Source: Hydractinia symbiolongicarpus (lineage: Eukaryota > Cnidaria > Hydrozoa > Anthoathecata > Hydractiniidae). From it: a DNA stretch of 64,000 nucleotides. Position numbers and translations under genes: made by a program. Shown here one piece after another: positions 49,321 through 62,300 of the stretch (within the stretch, counting starts at the first letter, position 1; each line of letters begins with the position of its first letter). Where the stretch lies: the NCBI RefSeq assembly GCF_029227915.1, contig NC_079883.1:29390001-29454000 (forward strand), read 5' to 3'. The notes below the pieces were generated by a model, which was given only the letters and a program-made list of their open reading frames with translations, did no database searches and was not told where the DNA came from.

Positions 49321-49884
49321 GCGCTGTGGTAGCGCTTCATTTAAAAATTTAAATAAAAAAGTTATTTTTCACTGTGGGACCAATCCTAGCCGTTATCACG
49401 CGCTGAAGAAATAGCGACAGTTTCAAAAACTACATTTCATTGACTTTCTAACGGTATCAATCCGTTTGAGATACAACGGTTGCGTCACATATTCGTCCCC
49501 ACATGTATTTAGCGATAGTATTCGGATATTACTAGGTTGCATTGCTTTTATCAGTGAAACGTTTGACTGTGGGACTTAATTGAACTGATTTTGGACTTTG
49601 ACTTTATAAATGTGATAAATGAGCCAGTTTGACTACAAGTAATAACATTCTTTTTATTTTGACATGATTGCTGGAACTCAGCGATTGCACTGGTCGTTGT
49701 GGTAGCTTTTTATTTAAAAACTATGTTAAATAAGTCAATTTTTACTGTGGGACCTATCCCAGCCGATAGTTCGCGCTGAAGAAATAGAGACAGTTTTAAA
49801 AACTACATTACATTGACTTCTTGGCAGTATCAATCCGTTTGAGTTACAACGGTTGCGTCACATACTCATACCAACATGTATTTA

Positions 49885-50060
49885 GTGATATTTTTCCGAT
49901 ATTACTAAGTTATTTCGCTTTTAAAAGTGAAACGATTGACTCTGGAATTTAATTGAACTAACTTTGCACTGTGACCTTATGAATGTGATAAGTGAGCCAA
50001 CTGGACCCAAGAAATAACATTTTCTATTGCCGATATTACTAAGTTATATCGCTTTTAAAA
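49885..50060 (+). repeat. Partial monomer at an internal deletion junction
   Basis: ACTGTGGG landmarks at 49744 and 50250 are 506 bp apart, one monomer plus about 134 bp. At about 50020-50030 GAAATAACATTTTCTATTGC runs straight into CGATATTACTAAG. The 3' part of one unit and the 5' part of the next, about 240 bp together, are thus missing. Confidence 0.75.
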
Positions 50061-52528
50061 GTGAAACGATTGACTGTGGAACTTAATTGAACTAACTTTG
50101 GACTGTGACCTTATGAATGTGATAAGTGAGCCAACTTGACCCAAGAAATAACATTCTTCTTAATATGACATGATTGCCGGAACTCAGCGATTACACTGGG
50201 CGCTGTGGTAGCGCTTCATTAAAAAATTTAAATAAAAAAGTTATTTTTCACTGTGGGAACAATCCTAGCCGTTATCACGCGCTGAAGAAATAGCGACAGT
50301 TTCAAAAACTACATTTCATTGACTTTCTAACGGTATCAATCCGTTTGAGTTACAACGGTTGCGTCACATATTCGTCCCCACATGTGTTAGCGATAGTATT
50401 CGGATATTACTATGTTGCATCGCTTTTATCAGTGAAACGTTTGACTGTGGGACTTAATTGAACTGATTTTGGACTTTGACTTTATAAATGTGATAAATGA
50501 GCCAGTTTGACTACAAGTAATAACATTCTTTTTAATTTGACATGATTGCTGGAACTCAGCGATTGCACTGTTCGTTGTGGTAGCCTTTTATTTAAAAACT
50601 AAGTTAAAAAAGTCAATTTTTACTGTGGGACAAATCCCAGCCGTTAGTTCGCGCTGAAGAAATAGAGACAGTTTTAAAAGCTACATTACATTGACTTCTT
50701 GGCAGTATCAATCCGTTTGAGTTACAACGGTTGCGTCACATATTCATACCAACATGTATTTAGTGATATTTTTCCGATATTACTAAGTTATATCGCTTTT
50801 AAAAGTGAAACGATTGACTGTGGAACTTAATTGAACTAACTTTGGACTGTGACCTTATGAATGTGATAAGTGAGCCAACTGGACCCAAGAAATAACATTC
50901 TTCTTAATTTGACATGATTGCCGGAACTCAGCGATTACACTGGGCGCTGTGGTAGCGCTTCATTTAAAAATTTAAATAAAAAAGTTATCTTTCACTGTGG
51001 GACCAATCCTAGCCGTTATCACGCGCTGAAGAAATAGCGACAGTTTCAAAAACTACATTTCATTGACTTTCTAACGGTATCAATCCGTTTGAGTTACAAC
51101 GCTTGCGTCACATATTCGTCCCAACATGTATTTGGCGATAGTATTCGGATATTACTAGGTTGCATCGCTTTTATCAGTGAAACGTTTGACTGTGGGACTT
51201 AATTGAACTGATTTGACCTTATAAATGTGATAAATGAGCCAGTTTGACTACAAGTAATAACATTCTTTTTAATTTGACATGATTGCTGGAACTGAGCGAT
51301 TGCACTGGGCGTTGTGGTAGCCTTTTATTTAAAAACTAAGTTAAATAAGTCAATTTTTACTGTGGGACCTATCCCAGCCGTTAGTTCGCGCTGAAGAAAT
51401 AGAGACAGTTTTAAAAACTACATTACATTGACTTCTTGGCAGTATCAATCCGTTTGAGTTACAACGGTTGCGTCACATATTCATACCAACATGTATTTAG
51501 TGATATTTTTCCGATATTACTAAGTTATTTCGCTTTTAAAAGTGAAACGATTGACTGTGGAACTTAATTGAACTAACTTTGGACTGTGACCTTATGAATG
51601 TGATAAGTGAGCCAACTGGACCCAAGAAATAACATTCTTCTTAATTTGACATGATTGCCGGAACTCAGCGATTACACTGGGCGCTGTGGTAGCGCTTCAT
51701 TTAAAAATCTAAATAAAAAAGTTATTTTTCACTGTGGGACCAATCCTAGCCGTTATTACTCGCTGAAGAATTAGCGAAAGCTTCAAAAACTACATTTCAT
51801 TGACTCTCTAACGGTTTTAATCCGTTTGAGTTACAACGGTTGCGTTACATTATCGTCCCCACATGTATTTAGCGATAGTATTCGGATATTACTAGGTTGC
51901 ATCGCTTTTATCAGTGAAACGTTTGACTGTGGGACTTAATTAAACTGATTTTGAACTTTGACCTTATAAATGTGATAAATGAGCCACTTTGATTACAAGA
52001 AATAACATTCTTCTTAATTTGACATGATTGCTGGAACTCAGCGATTGCAGTGGGCGCTGTGGAAGCCTCTATTTAAAAACTTAGTTAAGTAAGTCATTTT
52101 TTACTGTGGGACCAATCCCAGCCGTTAGTTCGCACTGAAGAAATAGAGACAGTTTCAAAAACTACATTACATTGACTTCTTGGCGGTATCAATCCGTTTG
52201 AGTTACAACAGTTGCGTCACATATTCATACCAACATGTATTTAGTGATATTTTTCCGATATTACTAAGTTATATCGCTTTTGAAAGTGAAACGATTGACT
52301 GTGGAACTTAATTGAACTAACTTTGGACTGTGACCTTATGAATGTGATAAGTGAGCCAACTGGACCCAAGAAATAACATTCTTCTTAATTTGACATGATT
52401 GCCGAAACTCAGCGATTACACTGGGCGCTGTGGAAGCCTGTAATTAAAAACTTAGTTAAGTAAGTCATTTTTTACTGCGGGACCAATCCCAGCCGTTAGT
52501 TCGCACTGAAGAAATAGAGACAGTTTCA

Positions 52529-55500
52529 AAAACTACATTACATTGACTTCTTGGCGGTATCAATCCGTTTGAGTTACAACGGTTGCGTCACATATTCATA
52601 CCAACATGTATTTAGTGATATTTTTCCGATATTACTAAGTTATTTCGCTTTTAAAAGTGAAACGATTCACTGTGGAACTTAATTTAACTAATTTTGGACT
52701 GTGACCTTGTAAATGTGATAAGTGAGCCAATTGGACTCCAAGAAATAACATTCTCCTTAAATTGACATGATTACTGGATTTTAGCAATTACAATTGGCTC
52801 TGTGGTAGCGCTTCATTGAAAAATTTAAATAAAAAAGTTATTTTTCATTGTGGGACCAATCCTAGCCGTTATCAGGCGCTGAAGAAAGAGAGACAGTTTC
52901 AAAAACTACATTTCATTGACTTTCTAACGGTATCAATCCGTTTGAGTTACAACGGTTGCGTCACATATTCGTCCCCACATGTATTTAGCGATAGTATTCG
53001 GATATTACTAGGTTGCATCGCTTTTATCAGTGAAACGTTTGACTGTGGGACTTAATTGAACTGATTTTGGACTTTGACCTTATAAATGTGATAAACGAGC
53101 CACTTTGACTACAAGAAATAACATTCTTCTTAATTTGAGATGATTGCTGGAACTCAGCGATTGCACTGGGCGCTGTGGTAGCCTTTTATTTAAAAACTAA
53201 GTTAAATAAGTCATTTTTTACTGTGGGACCAATCCCAGCCGTTAGTTCGCGCTAAAGAAATAGAGACAGTTTCAAAAACTACATTACATTGACTTCTTGG
53301 CGGTATCAATCCGTTTGAGTTACAACGGTTGCGTCACATATTCATACCAACATGTATTTAGTGACATTTTTCCGATATTACTAAGTTATATCGCTTTTAA
53401 CAGTGAAACAATTGACTCTGGGACTTAATTGAAGTAACTTTGGACTGTGATTTTATAAATGTGATAAGTGAGCCAGTTGGACTCCAAGAAATAACATTCT
53501 CCTTAAATTAACATGATTGCTGGATTTTAGCAATTACAATAGGCTCTGTGGTAGCGCTTTATTTAAAAATTTAGATAAATAAATTCTTTTTTACTGTGGT
53601 ACCAATCCTGGCCGTTAGCACGCACTGAAGAAATAGAGAGATTCTCAAAAACTAGATTTTATTGACTTTCTGGCGGTATCAATCCGTTTTAGTTACAACG
53701 GTTGCGTCACATATCCGTAACAACATGTATTTAGCGATAGTATTCGAATATTACTAGGTTGCATCGCTTTTATCAGTGAAACGTTTGACTGTGGGACTTA
53801 ATTGAACTGATTTTGGACTTTGACCTTATAAATGTGATAAACCACCCACTTTGACTACAAGAAATAACATTCTTCTTAATTTGAGATGATTGCTGGAACT
53901 CAGCGATTGCACTGGGCGCTGTGGTAGCCTTTTATTTAAAAACTAAGTTAAATAAGTCATTTTTTACTGTGGGACCAATCCCAGCCGTTAGTTCGCGCTA
54001 AAGAAATAGAGACAGTTTCAAAAACTACATTACATTGACTTCTTGGCGGTATCAATCCGTTTGAGTTACAATGGTTGCGTCACATATTCATACCAACATG
54101 TATTTAGTGATATTTTTCCGATATTACTAAGTTATATCGCTTTTAACAGTGAAACAATTGACTCTGGGACTTAATTGAAGTAACTTTGGACTGTGATCTT
54201 ATAAATGTGATAAGTGAGGCAACTGGACCTAAGAAATAACATTCTTCTTAATTTGACATGATTGCCGGAACTCAGCGATTACACTGCGCGCTGTGGTAGC
54301 GCTTCATTTAAATATTTGAATAAAAAAGTTATTTTTCACTGTGGGACCAATACTAGCCGTTATCACGCGCCGAAGAAATAGCGACAGTTTAAAAAACTAC
54401 ATTACATTGACTTCTTGGCGGTATCAATCCGTTTGAGTTACAACGGTTGCGTCACATATTCATACCAACATGTATTTAGTGATATTTTTCCGATATTACT
54501 AAGTTATTTCGCTTTTAAAAGTGAAACGATTCACTGTGGAACTTAATTTAACTAATTTTGGACTGTGACCTTGTAAATGTGATAAGTGAGCCAATTGGAC
54601 TCCAAGAAATAACATTCTCCTTAAATTGACATGATTACTGGATTTTAGCAATTACAATTGGCTCTGTGGTAGCGCTTCATTGAAAAATTTAAATAAAAAA
54701 GTTATTTTTCATTGTGGGACCAATCCTAGCCGTTATCAGGCGCTGAAGAAAGAGAGACAGTTTCAAAAACTACATTTCATTGACTTTCTAACGGTATCAA
54801 TCCGTTTGAGTTACAACGGTTGCGTCACATATTCGTCCCCACATGTATTTAGCGATAGTATTCGGATATTACTAGGTTGCATCGCTTTTATCAGTGAAAC
54901 GTTTGACTGTGGGACTTAATTGAACTGATTTTGGACTTTGACCTTATAAATGTGATAAACGAGCCACTTTGACTACAAGAAATAACATTCTTCTTAATTT
55001 GAGATGATTGCTGGAACTCAGCGATTGCACTGGGCGCTGTGGTAGCCTTTTATTTAAAAACTAAGTTAAATAAGTCATTTTTTACTGTGGGACCAATCCC
55101 AGCCGTTAGTTCGCGCTAAAGAAATAGAGACAGTTTCAAAAACTACATTACATTGACTTCTTGGCGGTATCAATCCGTTTGAGTTACAACGGTTGCGTCA
55201 CATATTCATACCAACATGTATTTAGTGACATTTTTCCGATATTACTAAGTTATATCGCTTTTAACAGTGAAACAATTGACTCTGGGACTTAATTGAAGTA
55301 ACTTTGGACTGTGATTTTATAAATGTGATAAGTGAGCCAGTTGGACTCCAAGAAATAACATTCTCCTTAAATTAACATGATTGCTGGATTTTAGCAATTA
55401 CAATAGGCTCTGTGGTAGCGCTTTATTTAAAAATTTAGATAAATAAATTCTTTTTTACTGTGGTACCAATCCTGGCCGTTAGCACGCACTGAAGAAATAG

Positions 55501-56256
55501 AGAGATTCTCAAAAACTAGATTTTATTGACTTTCTGGCGGTATCAATCCGTTTTAGTTACAACGGTTGCGTCACATATCCGTAACAACATGTATTTAGCG
55601 ATAGTATTCGAATATTACTAGGTTGCATCGCTTTTATCAGTGAAACGTTTGACTGTGGGACTTAATTGAACTGATTTTGGACTTTGACCTTATAAATGTG
55701 ATAAACCACCCACTTTGACTACAAGAAATAACATTCTTCTTAATTTGAGATGATTGCTGGAACTCAGCGATTGCACTGGGCGCTGTGGTAGCCTTTTATT
55801 TAAAAACTAAGTTAAATAAGTCATTTTTTACTGTGGGACCAATCCCAGCCGTTAGTTCGCGCTAAAGAAATAGAGACAGTTTCAAAAACTACATTACATT
55901 GACTTCTTGGCGGTATCAATCCGTTTGAGTTACAATGGTTGCGTCACATATTCATACCAACATGTATTTAGTGATATTTTTCCGATATTACTAAGTTATA
56001 TCGCTTTTAACAGTGAAACAATTGACTCTGGGACTTAATTGAAGTAACTTTGGACTGTGATCTTATAAATGTGATAAGTGAGGCAACTGGACCTAAGAAA
56101 TAACATTCTTCTTAATTTGACATGATTGCCGGAACTCAGCGATTACACTGCGCGCTGTGGTAGCGCTTCATTTAAATATTTGAATAAAAAAGTTATTTTT
56201 CACTGTGGGACCAATACTAGCCGTTATCACGCGCCGAAGAAATAGCGACAGTTTAA
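52529..56256 (+). repeat. Tandem duplication of a 1864-bp five-monomer block
   Basis: Copies run about 52529-54392 and 54393-56256. All private variants I checked repeat at exactly 1864 bp: GATTCACTGTGGAACTTAAT at about 52664 and 54528, GATAAACCACCCAC at 53837 and 55701, and ACAATGGTTGCG at 54067 and 55931. The 79-codon plus-strand shadow frames at 52816 and 54680 are identical. I found no difference by eye. Homology breaks at CTACATT followed by A versus T at the outer ends. Part of the block is also present near 57.4-58.2 kb. Confidence 0.88.
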
Positions 56257-59200
56257 AAAACTACATTTCATTGACTTTCTAACGGTATCAATCCGTTTGA
56301 GTTAAAACGGTTGCGTCACATATTCGTCCCCGCATGTATTTAGCGATAGTATTCGGATATTACTAGATTGCATCGCTTTTATCAGTGAAACATATGACTG
56401 TGGGACTTAATTGAACTGATTTTGGACTTTGACCTTATAAATGTGATAAATGAGCCAGTTTGACTACAACAAATAACATTCTTCGTAATTTGACTTGATT
56501 GCTGAAACTCAGCGATTGCACTGGGCACTGTGGTAGCGTTTTATTTAAAAGTTAAGTTAAATACGTCATTTTTTACTTTGGGACCAATCCCAGTCGTTAG
56601 TTCGCGCTGAAGAAATAGAGACGGTTTAAAAACTACATTTCATTGACTTTCTAACGGTGTTAATCCGTTTGAGTTACAACGGTTGCGGCACATATTCGTA
56701 CCAACATGTATTTACTGATTTTCTTCCGATATGACTAAGTTGCATCGCTTTTAACAGTGAGACGATTGACTGTGGAAAGTAATTGAACTAACTTTGGACT
56801 GTGACCTTATGAATGTGATAAGTGAGCCAACTGGACCCAAGAAATAACATTCTTCTTAATTTGACATGATTGCCAGAACTCAGCGATTACACTGGGCGCT
56901 GTGGTAGCGCTTCATTTAAAAATTTAATTAAAAAAGTTATTTTTCACTGTGGGACCAATCCTAGCCGTTATCACGCGCTGAAGAAATAGCGACAGTTTTA
57001 AAAACTACATTTCATTGAATTTCTAACGGTATCAATCCGTTTGAGTTACAACGGTTGCGTCACATATTCATACCAACATGTATTTAGTGATATTTTCGAT
57101 ATTACTAAGTTATTTCGCTTTTAAAAGTGAAACGTTTGACTGTGGGACTTAATTGAACTGATTTTGGACTTTGACCTTATAAATGTGATAAACGAACCAC
57201 TTTGACTACAAGAAATAACATTCTTTTTAATTTGAGATGATTGCTGGAACTCAGCGATTGCACTGGGCGCTGTGGTAGCCTTTTATTTAAAAACTAAGTT
57301 AAATAAGTCATTTTTTACTGTGGGACCAATCCCAGCCGTTAGTTCGCGCTAAAGAAATAGAGACAGTTTCAAAAACTACATTACATTGACTTCTTGGCGG
57401 TATCAATCCGTTTGAGTTACAACGGTTGCGTCACATATTCATACCAACATGTATTTAGTGATATTTTTCCGATATTACTAAGTTATTTTGCTTTTAAAAG
57501 TGAAACGATTCACTGTGGAACTTAATTTAACTAATTTTGGACTGTGACCTTGTAAATGTGATAAGTGAGCCAATTGGACTCCAAGAAATAACATTCTCCT
57601 TAAATTGACATGATTGCTGGATTTTAGCAATTACAATTGGCTCTGTGGTAGCGCTTCATTGAAAAATTTAAATAAAAAAGTTATTTTTCATTGTGGGTCC
57701 AATCCTAGCCGTTATCACGCGCTGAAGAAAGAGAGACAGTTTCAAAAACTACATTTCATTGACTTTCTAACGGTATCAATCCGTTTGAGTTACAACGGTT
57801 GCGTCACATATTTGTCCCCACATGTATTTAGCGATAGTATTCGGATATTACTAGGTTGCATCGCTTTTATCAGTGAAACGTTTGACTGTGGGACTTAATT
57901 GAACTGATTTTGGACTTTGACATTATAAATGTGATAAACGAGCCACTTTGACTACAAGAAATAACATTCTTCTTAATTTGAGATGATTGCTGGAACTCAG
58001 CGATTGCACTGGGCGCTGTGGTAGCGCTTTATTTAAAAATTTAGATAAATAAATTCTTTTTTACTGTGGTACCAATCCTGGCCGTTAGCACGCACTGAAG
58101 AAATAGAGAGATTCTCAAAAACTAAATTTTATTGACTTTCTGGCGGTATCAATCCGTTTTAGTTACAACGGTTGCGTCACATATCCGTAACAACATGTAT
58201 TTAGTGATATCTTTCCGATATTACTAAGTTATATCGCTTTTAAAAGTGAAACGATTGACTGTGGAACTTAATTGAACTAACTTTGGACTGTGACCTTATG
58301 AATGTGATAAGTGAGGCAACTGGACCCAAGAAATAACATTCTTCTTAATTTGACATGATTGCCGGAACTCAGCGATTACACTGCGCGCTGTGGTAGCGCT
58401 TCATTTAAATATTTAAATAAAAAAGTTATTTTTCACTGTGGGACCAATACTAGCCGTTATCACGCGCCGAAGAAATAGCGACAGTTTCAAAAACTACATT
58501 TCATTGACTTTCTAACGGTATCAATCCGTTTGAGTTACAACGGTTGCGTCACATATTCGTCCCCGCATGTATTTAGCGATAGTATTCGGATATTACTAGA
58601 TTGCATCGCTTTTATCAGTGAAACATATGACTGTGGGACTTAATTGAACTGATTTTGGACTTTGGCCTTATAAATGTGATAAATGAGCCAGTTTGACTAC
58701 AACAAATAACATTCTTCGTAATTTGACTTGATTGCTGGAACTCAGCGATTGCACTGGGCACTGTGGTAGCGTTTTATTTAAAAGTTAAGTTAAATACGTC
58801 ATTTTTTACTTTGGGACCAATCCCAGCCGTTAGTTCGCGCTGAAGAAATAGAGACGGTTTAAAAACTACATTTCATTGACTTTCTAACGGTGTTAATCCG
58901 TTTGAGTTACAACGGTTGCGCCACATATTCGTAGCAACATGTATTTACTGATTTTCTTCCGATATGACTAAGTTGCATCGCTTTTAACAGTGAGACGATT
59001 GACTGTGGAAAGTAATTGAACTAACTTTGGATTGTGACCTTATGAATGTGATAAGTGAGCCAACTGGACCCAAGAAATAACATTCTTCTTAATTTGACAT
59101 GATTGCCGGAACTCAGCGATTACACTGGGCGCTGTGGTAGCGCTTCATTTAAAAATTTAATTAAAAAAGTTATTTTTCACTGTGGGACCAATCCTAGCCG

Positions 59201-59302
59201 TTATCACGCGCTGAAGAAATAGCGACAGTTTTTTAAAAACTACATTTCATTGACTTTCTAACGGTATCAATCCGTTTGAGTTACAACGGTTGCGTCACAT
59301 AT
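56080..59302 (+). repeat. Six-monomer duplication, offset 2233 bp
   Basis: About 1 kb (roughly 56080-57065) recurs at about 58313-59302. Rare variants are shared at 2233 bp: CCCCGCATGTATTTAG (56328 and 58561), GAAACATATGACTG, TTTTACTTTGGGACC, and GAGACGATTGACTGTGGAAAG (56759 and 58992). The intervening stretch resembles parts of the 1864-bp block. Confidence 0.78.
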
Positions 59303-62300
59303 TCGTCCCCACATGTATTTAGCGATAGTATTCGGATATTACTAGGTTCCATCGCTTTTATCAGTGAAACGTTTGACTGTGGGACTTAATTGAACTGATT
59401 TTGGACTTTGACCTTATAAATGTGATAAATGAGCCAGTTTGACTACAAGAAATAACATTCTTCTTAATTTGACATGATTGCTGGAACTCAGCGATTGCAC
59501 TGGGCGTTATGGTAGCTTTTTATTTAAAAACTAAGTTAAATAAGTCATTTTTAACTGTGGAACCAATCCCAGCCGTTAGTTCGCGCTGAAAAAGTAAAGA
59601 CAGTTTTAAAAACTACATAACATTGACTTCTTGGCGGTATCAATACGTTTGAGTTACAACGGTTGCGTCACATATTCATACCAACATGTATTTAGTGATA
59701 TTTTTCCGATATTACTAAGTTATGTCGCTTTCAACAGTGAAACGATTGACTCTGGGACTTAATTGAAGTAACTTTGGACTGTGATCTTATAAATGTGATA
59801 AGTCAGCCAACTGTACCCCAAGAAATATCATTCTTCTTAATTTGACATGATTGCCGGAACTCAGCGATTACACTGGGCGCTGTGGTAGCACTTCATTTAA
59901 AAATATAAATAAAAAAGTCATTTTTTACTGTGGGACCAATCCTAGCCGTTATCGCGCGCTGAAGAAATAGAGACAGTTTCAAAAATTGAATTTCATTGAC
60001 TTTCTAACGGTGTCAATCCGTTTGAGTTACAACGTTTGCGTCACATATTCGTACTAACATGTATTTAGTGATATCTTTCCGATGTTACTAAGTTATATCG
60101 CTTTTAACAGTGAGACGATTGACTATGGGACTTAATTGAACTGATTCTGGATTGTGACCTTGTAAATGCAATAAATGAGCCAACTGGGCTCCAAGGAATA
60201 ACATTCTTCTTAATTCGACATGATTGCTGGAATTCAGCGAGTACACTAGGCTCTGTGGTAGTGCTTTATTTAAAAAGTTAGTTAAATAAGTCATTTTTTA
60301 CTGTGGGACCAATCCTAGCCGTTATCGCGCGCTGAAGAAATAGCGACAGTTTCAAAAACTACATTTTATTGACTTTCTAATGGTATCAATCCGTTTCAGT
60401 TACAACTGTTGCGTCACAAATTCGTCCCCACATGTATTTTGCAATAGTGTGCGGATATTACTAGGTTGCATCGCTTTTAACAGTAAAACGTTTGACTGTG
60501 GGACTTAATTGAACTGATTTTGGACTTTGACCATATAGACGTGATAAATGAGCCAGTTTGACTACAAGAAGTAACATTCTTCTTAATTTGACATGATTGC
60601 CGGAACTCAGCGATTACACTGGGCGCTGTGGTAGCGCTTCATTTAAAAATTTAAATAAAAAAGTTATTTTTCACTGTGGGACCAATCCTAGCCGTATCAC
60701 GCGCTGAAGAAATAGCGACAGTTTTAAAAACTACATTTCATTGACTTTCTAACGGTATCAATCCGTTTGAGTAACAACGGTTGCGTCAAATATTCGTCCC
60801 CACATGTACTTAGCGATAGTATTCGGATATTACTAGGTTGCATCGCTTTTATCAGTGAAACGTTTGACTGTGGGACTTAATTGAACTGATTTTGGACTTT
60901 GACCTTATAAATGTGATAAATGAGCCAATTGGACTCCAAGATATATCATTCTTTTTAATTTGACTTGATTGCCGGATCTCAGCGATTTCACTGGGCGCTG
61001 TGGTAAGGCTTCATTTAGAAATTTAGATAAATAAGTCTTTTTTCATTGTGGTACCAATCCTGGCCGTTAGCACGCACTGAAAAAATAGAGACAATCTAAA
61101 AAACTACATTTCATTAAATTCTTGGCGGTATCAATCCGTTTGAGATACAACGGTTGCGTCACAAATTCGTACCAACATGTATTTAGCGATATCTTTCCGA
61201 TATTACTAAGTTATATCGCTTTTAAAAGTGAAACGATTGACTGTGGGACTTAATTGAACTAACTTTGGACTGTGACCTTATGAATGTGATAAGTGAGCCA
61301 ACTGGACCCAAGAAATAACATTCTTCTTAATTTGACATGATTGCCGGAACTCAGCGATTACACTGGGCGCTGTGGTAGCGCTTCATTTAAAAATTTAAAT
61401 AAAAAATTTATTTTTCACTGTGGGACCAATCCTAGCCGTTATCACGCGCTGAAGAAATAGCGACAGTTTCAAAAACTACATTTCATTGACTTTCTAACGG
61501 TATCAATCCGTTTGAGTTACAACGGTTGCGTCACATATTCGTCCCCACATGTATTTAGCGATAGTATTCGGATATTACTAGGTTGCATCGCTTTTATCAG
61601 TGAACCGTTTGACTGTGGGACTTAATTGAACTGATTTTGGACTTTGACCTTATAAATGTGATAAATGAGCCAGTTTGACTACAAGAATTAACATTCTTTT
61701 TAATTTGACATGATTGCTGGAACTCAGCGATTGCACTGGTCGTTGTGGTAGCCTTTTATTTAAAAACAAAGTTAAATACGTCAATTTTTACTGTGGGACC
61801 AATCCCAGCCGTTAGTTCGCGCTGAAGAAATAGAGACAGTTTTAAAAACTACATTACATTGACATCTTGGCAGTATCAATCCGTTTGAGTTACAGCGGTT
61901 GCGTCACATAATCATACCAACTTGTATTTAGTGATATTCTTCCGATATTACTAAGTTATATCGCTTTTAAAAGTGAAACAATTGACTGTGGAACTTAATT
62001 GTACTAACTTTGGACTGTGACCTTATGAATATGATAAGTGAGGCAACTGGACCCAAGAAATAACATTCTTCTTAATTTGACATGATTGCCGGAACTCAGC
62101 GATTACACTGGACGCTGTGGTAGCGCTTCATTTAAAAATTTAAATAAAAAAGTTATTTTTCACTGTGGGGCCAATCCTAGCCGTTATTACGCGCTGAACA
62201 AATAGCGACAGTTTCAAAAACTACATTTCATTGTTTTTTAACGGTATCAATCCGTTTGAGTTACAACGTTGCATCACATATTCGTACCAACATGTATTTA

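Larger units (their letters stand above)
46331..52430 (+). repeat. Two-monomer HOR (~745 bp) with 1490-bp superstructure
   Basis: A and B alternate. Variants shared at 1490 bp (four monomers) show a second level: TGTGGGACCTATCC at 47511 and 49001, and AATAACTTTCTTTTTAATTTG at 47778 and 49268. Regularity breaks once, at the partial monomer near 50.03 kb, and again with an 8-bp loss in GATTTGACCTTATAAATG near 51210. Confidence 0.8.

Noticed and set aside
52816-53055. Plus-strand open frames of 61-94 codons in the right array (33655, 45300, 52816, 54680, 57614) and minus-strand frames at 60088 and 62669
   Set aside because: These are satellite sequence in a fortuitously open frame. The identical pair at 52816 and 54680 reflects DNA duplication, not protein conservation.
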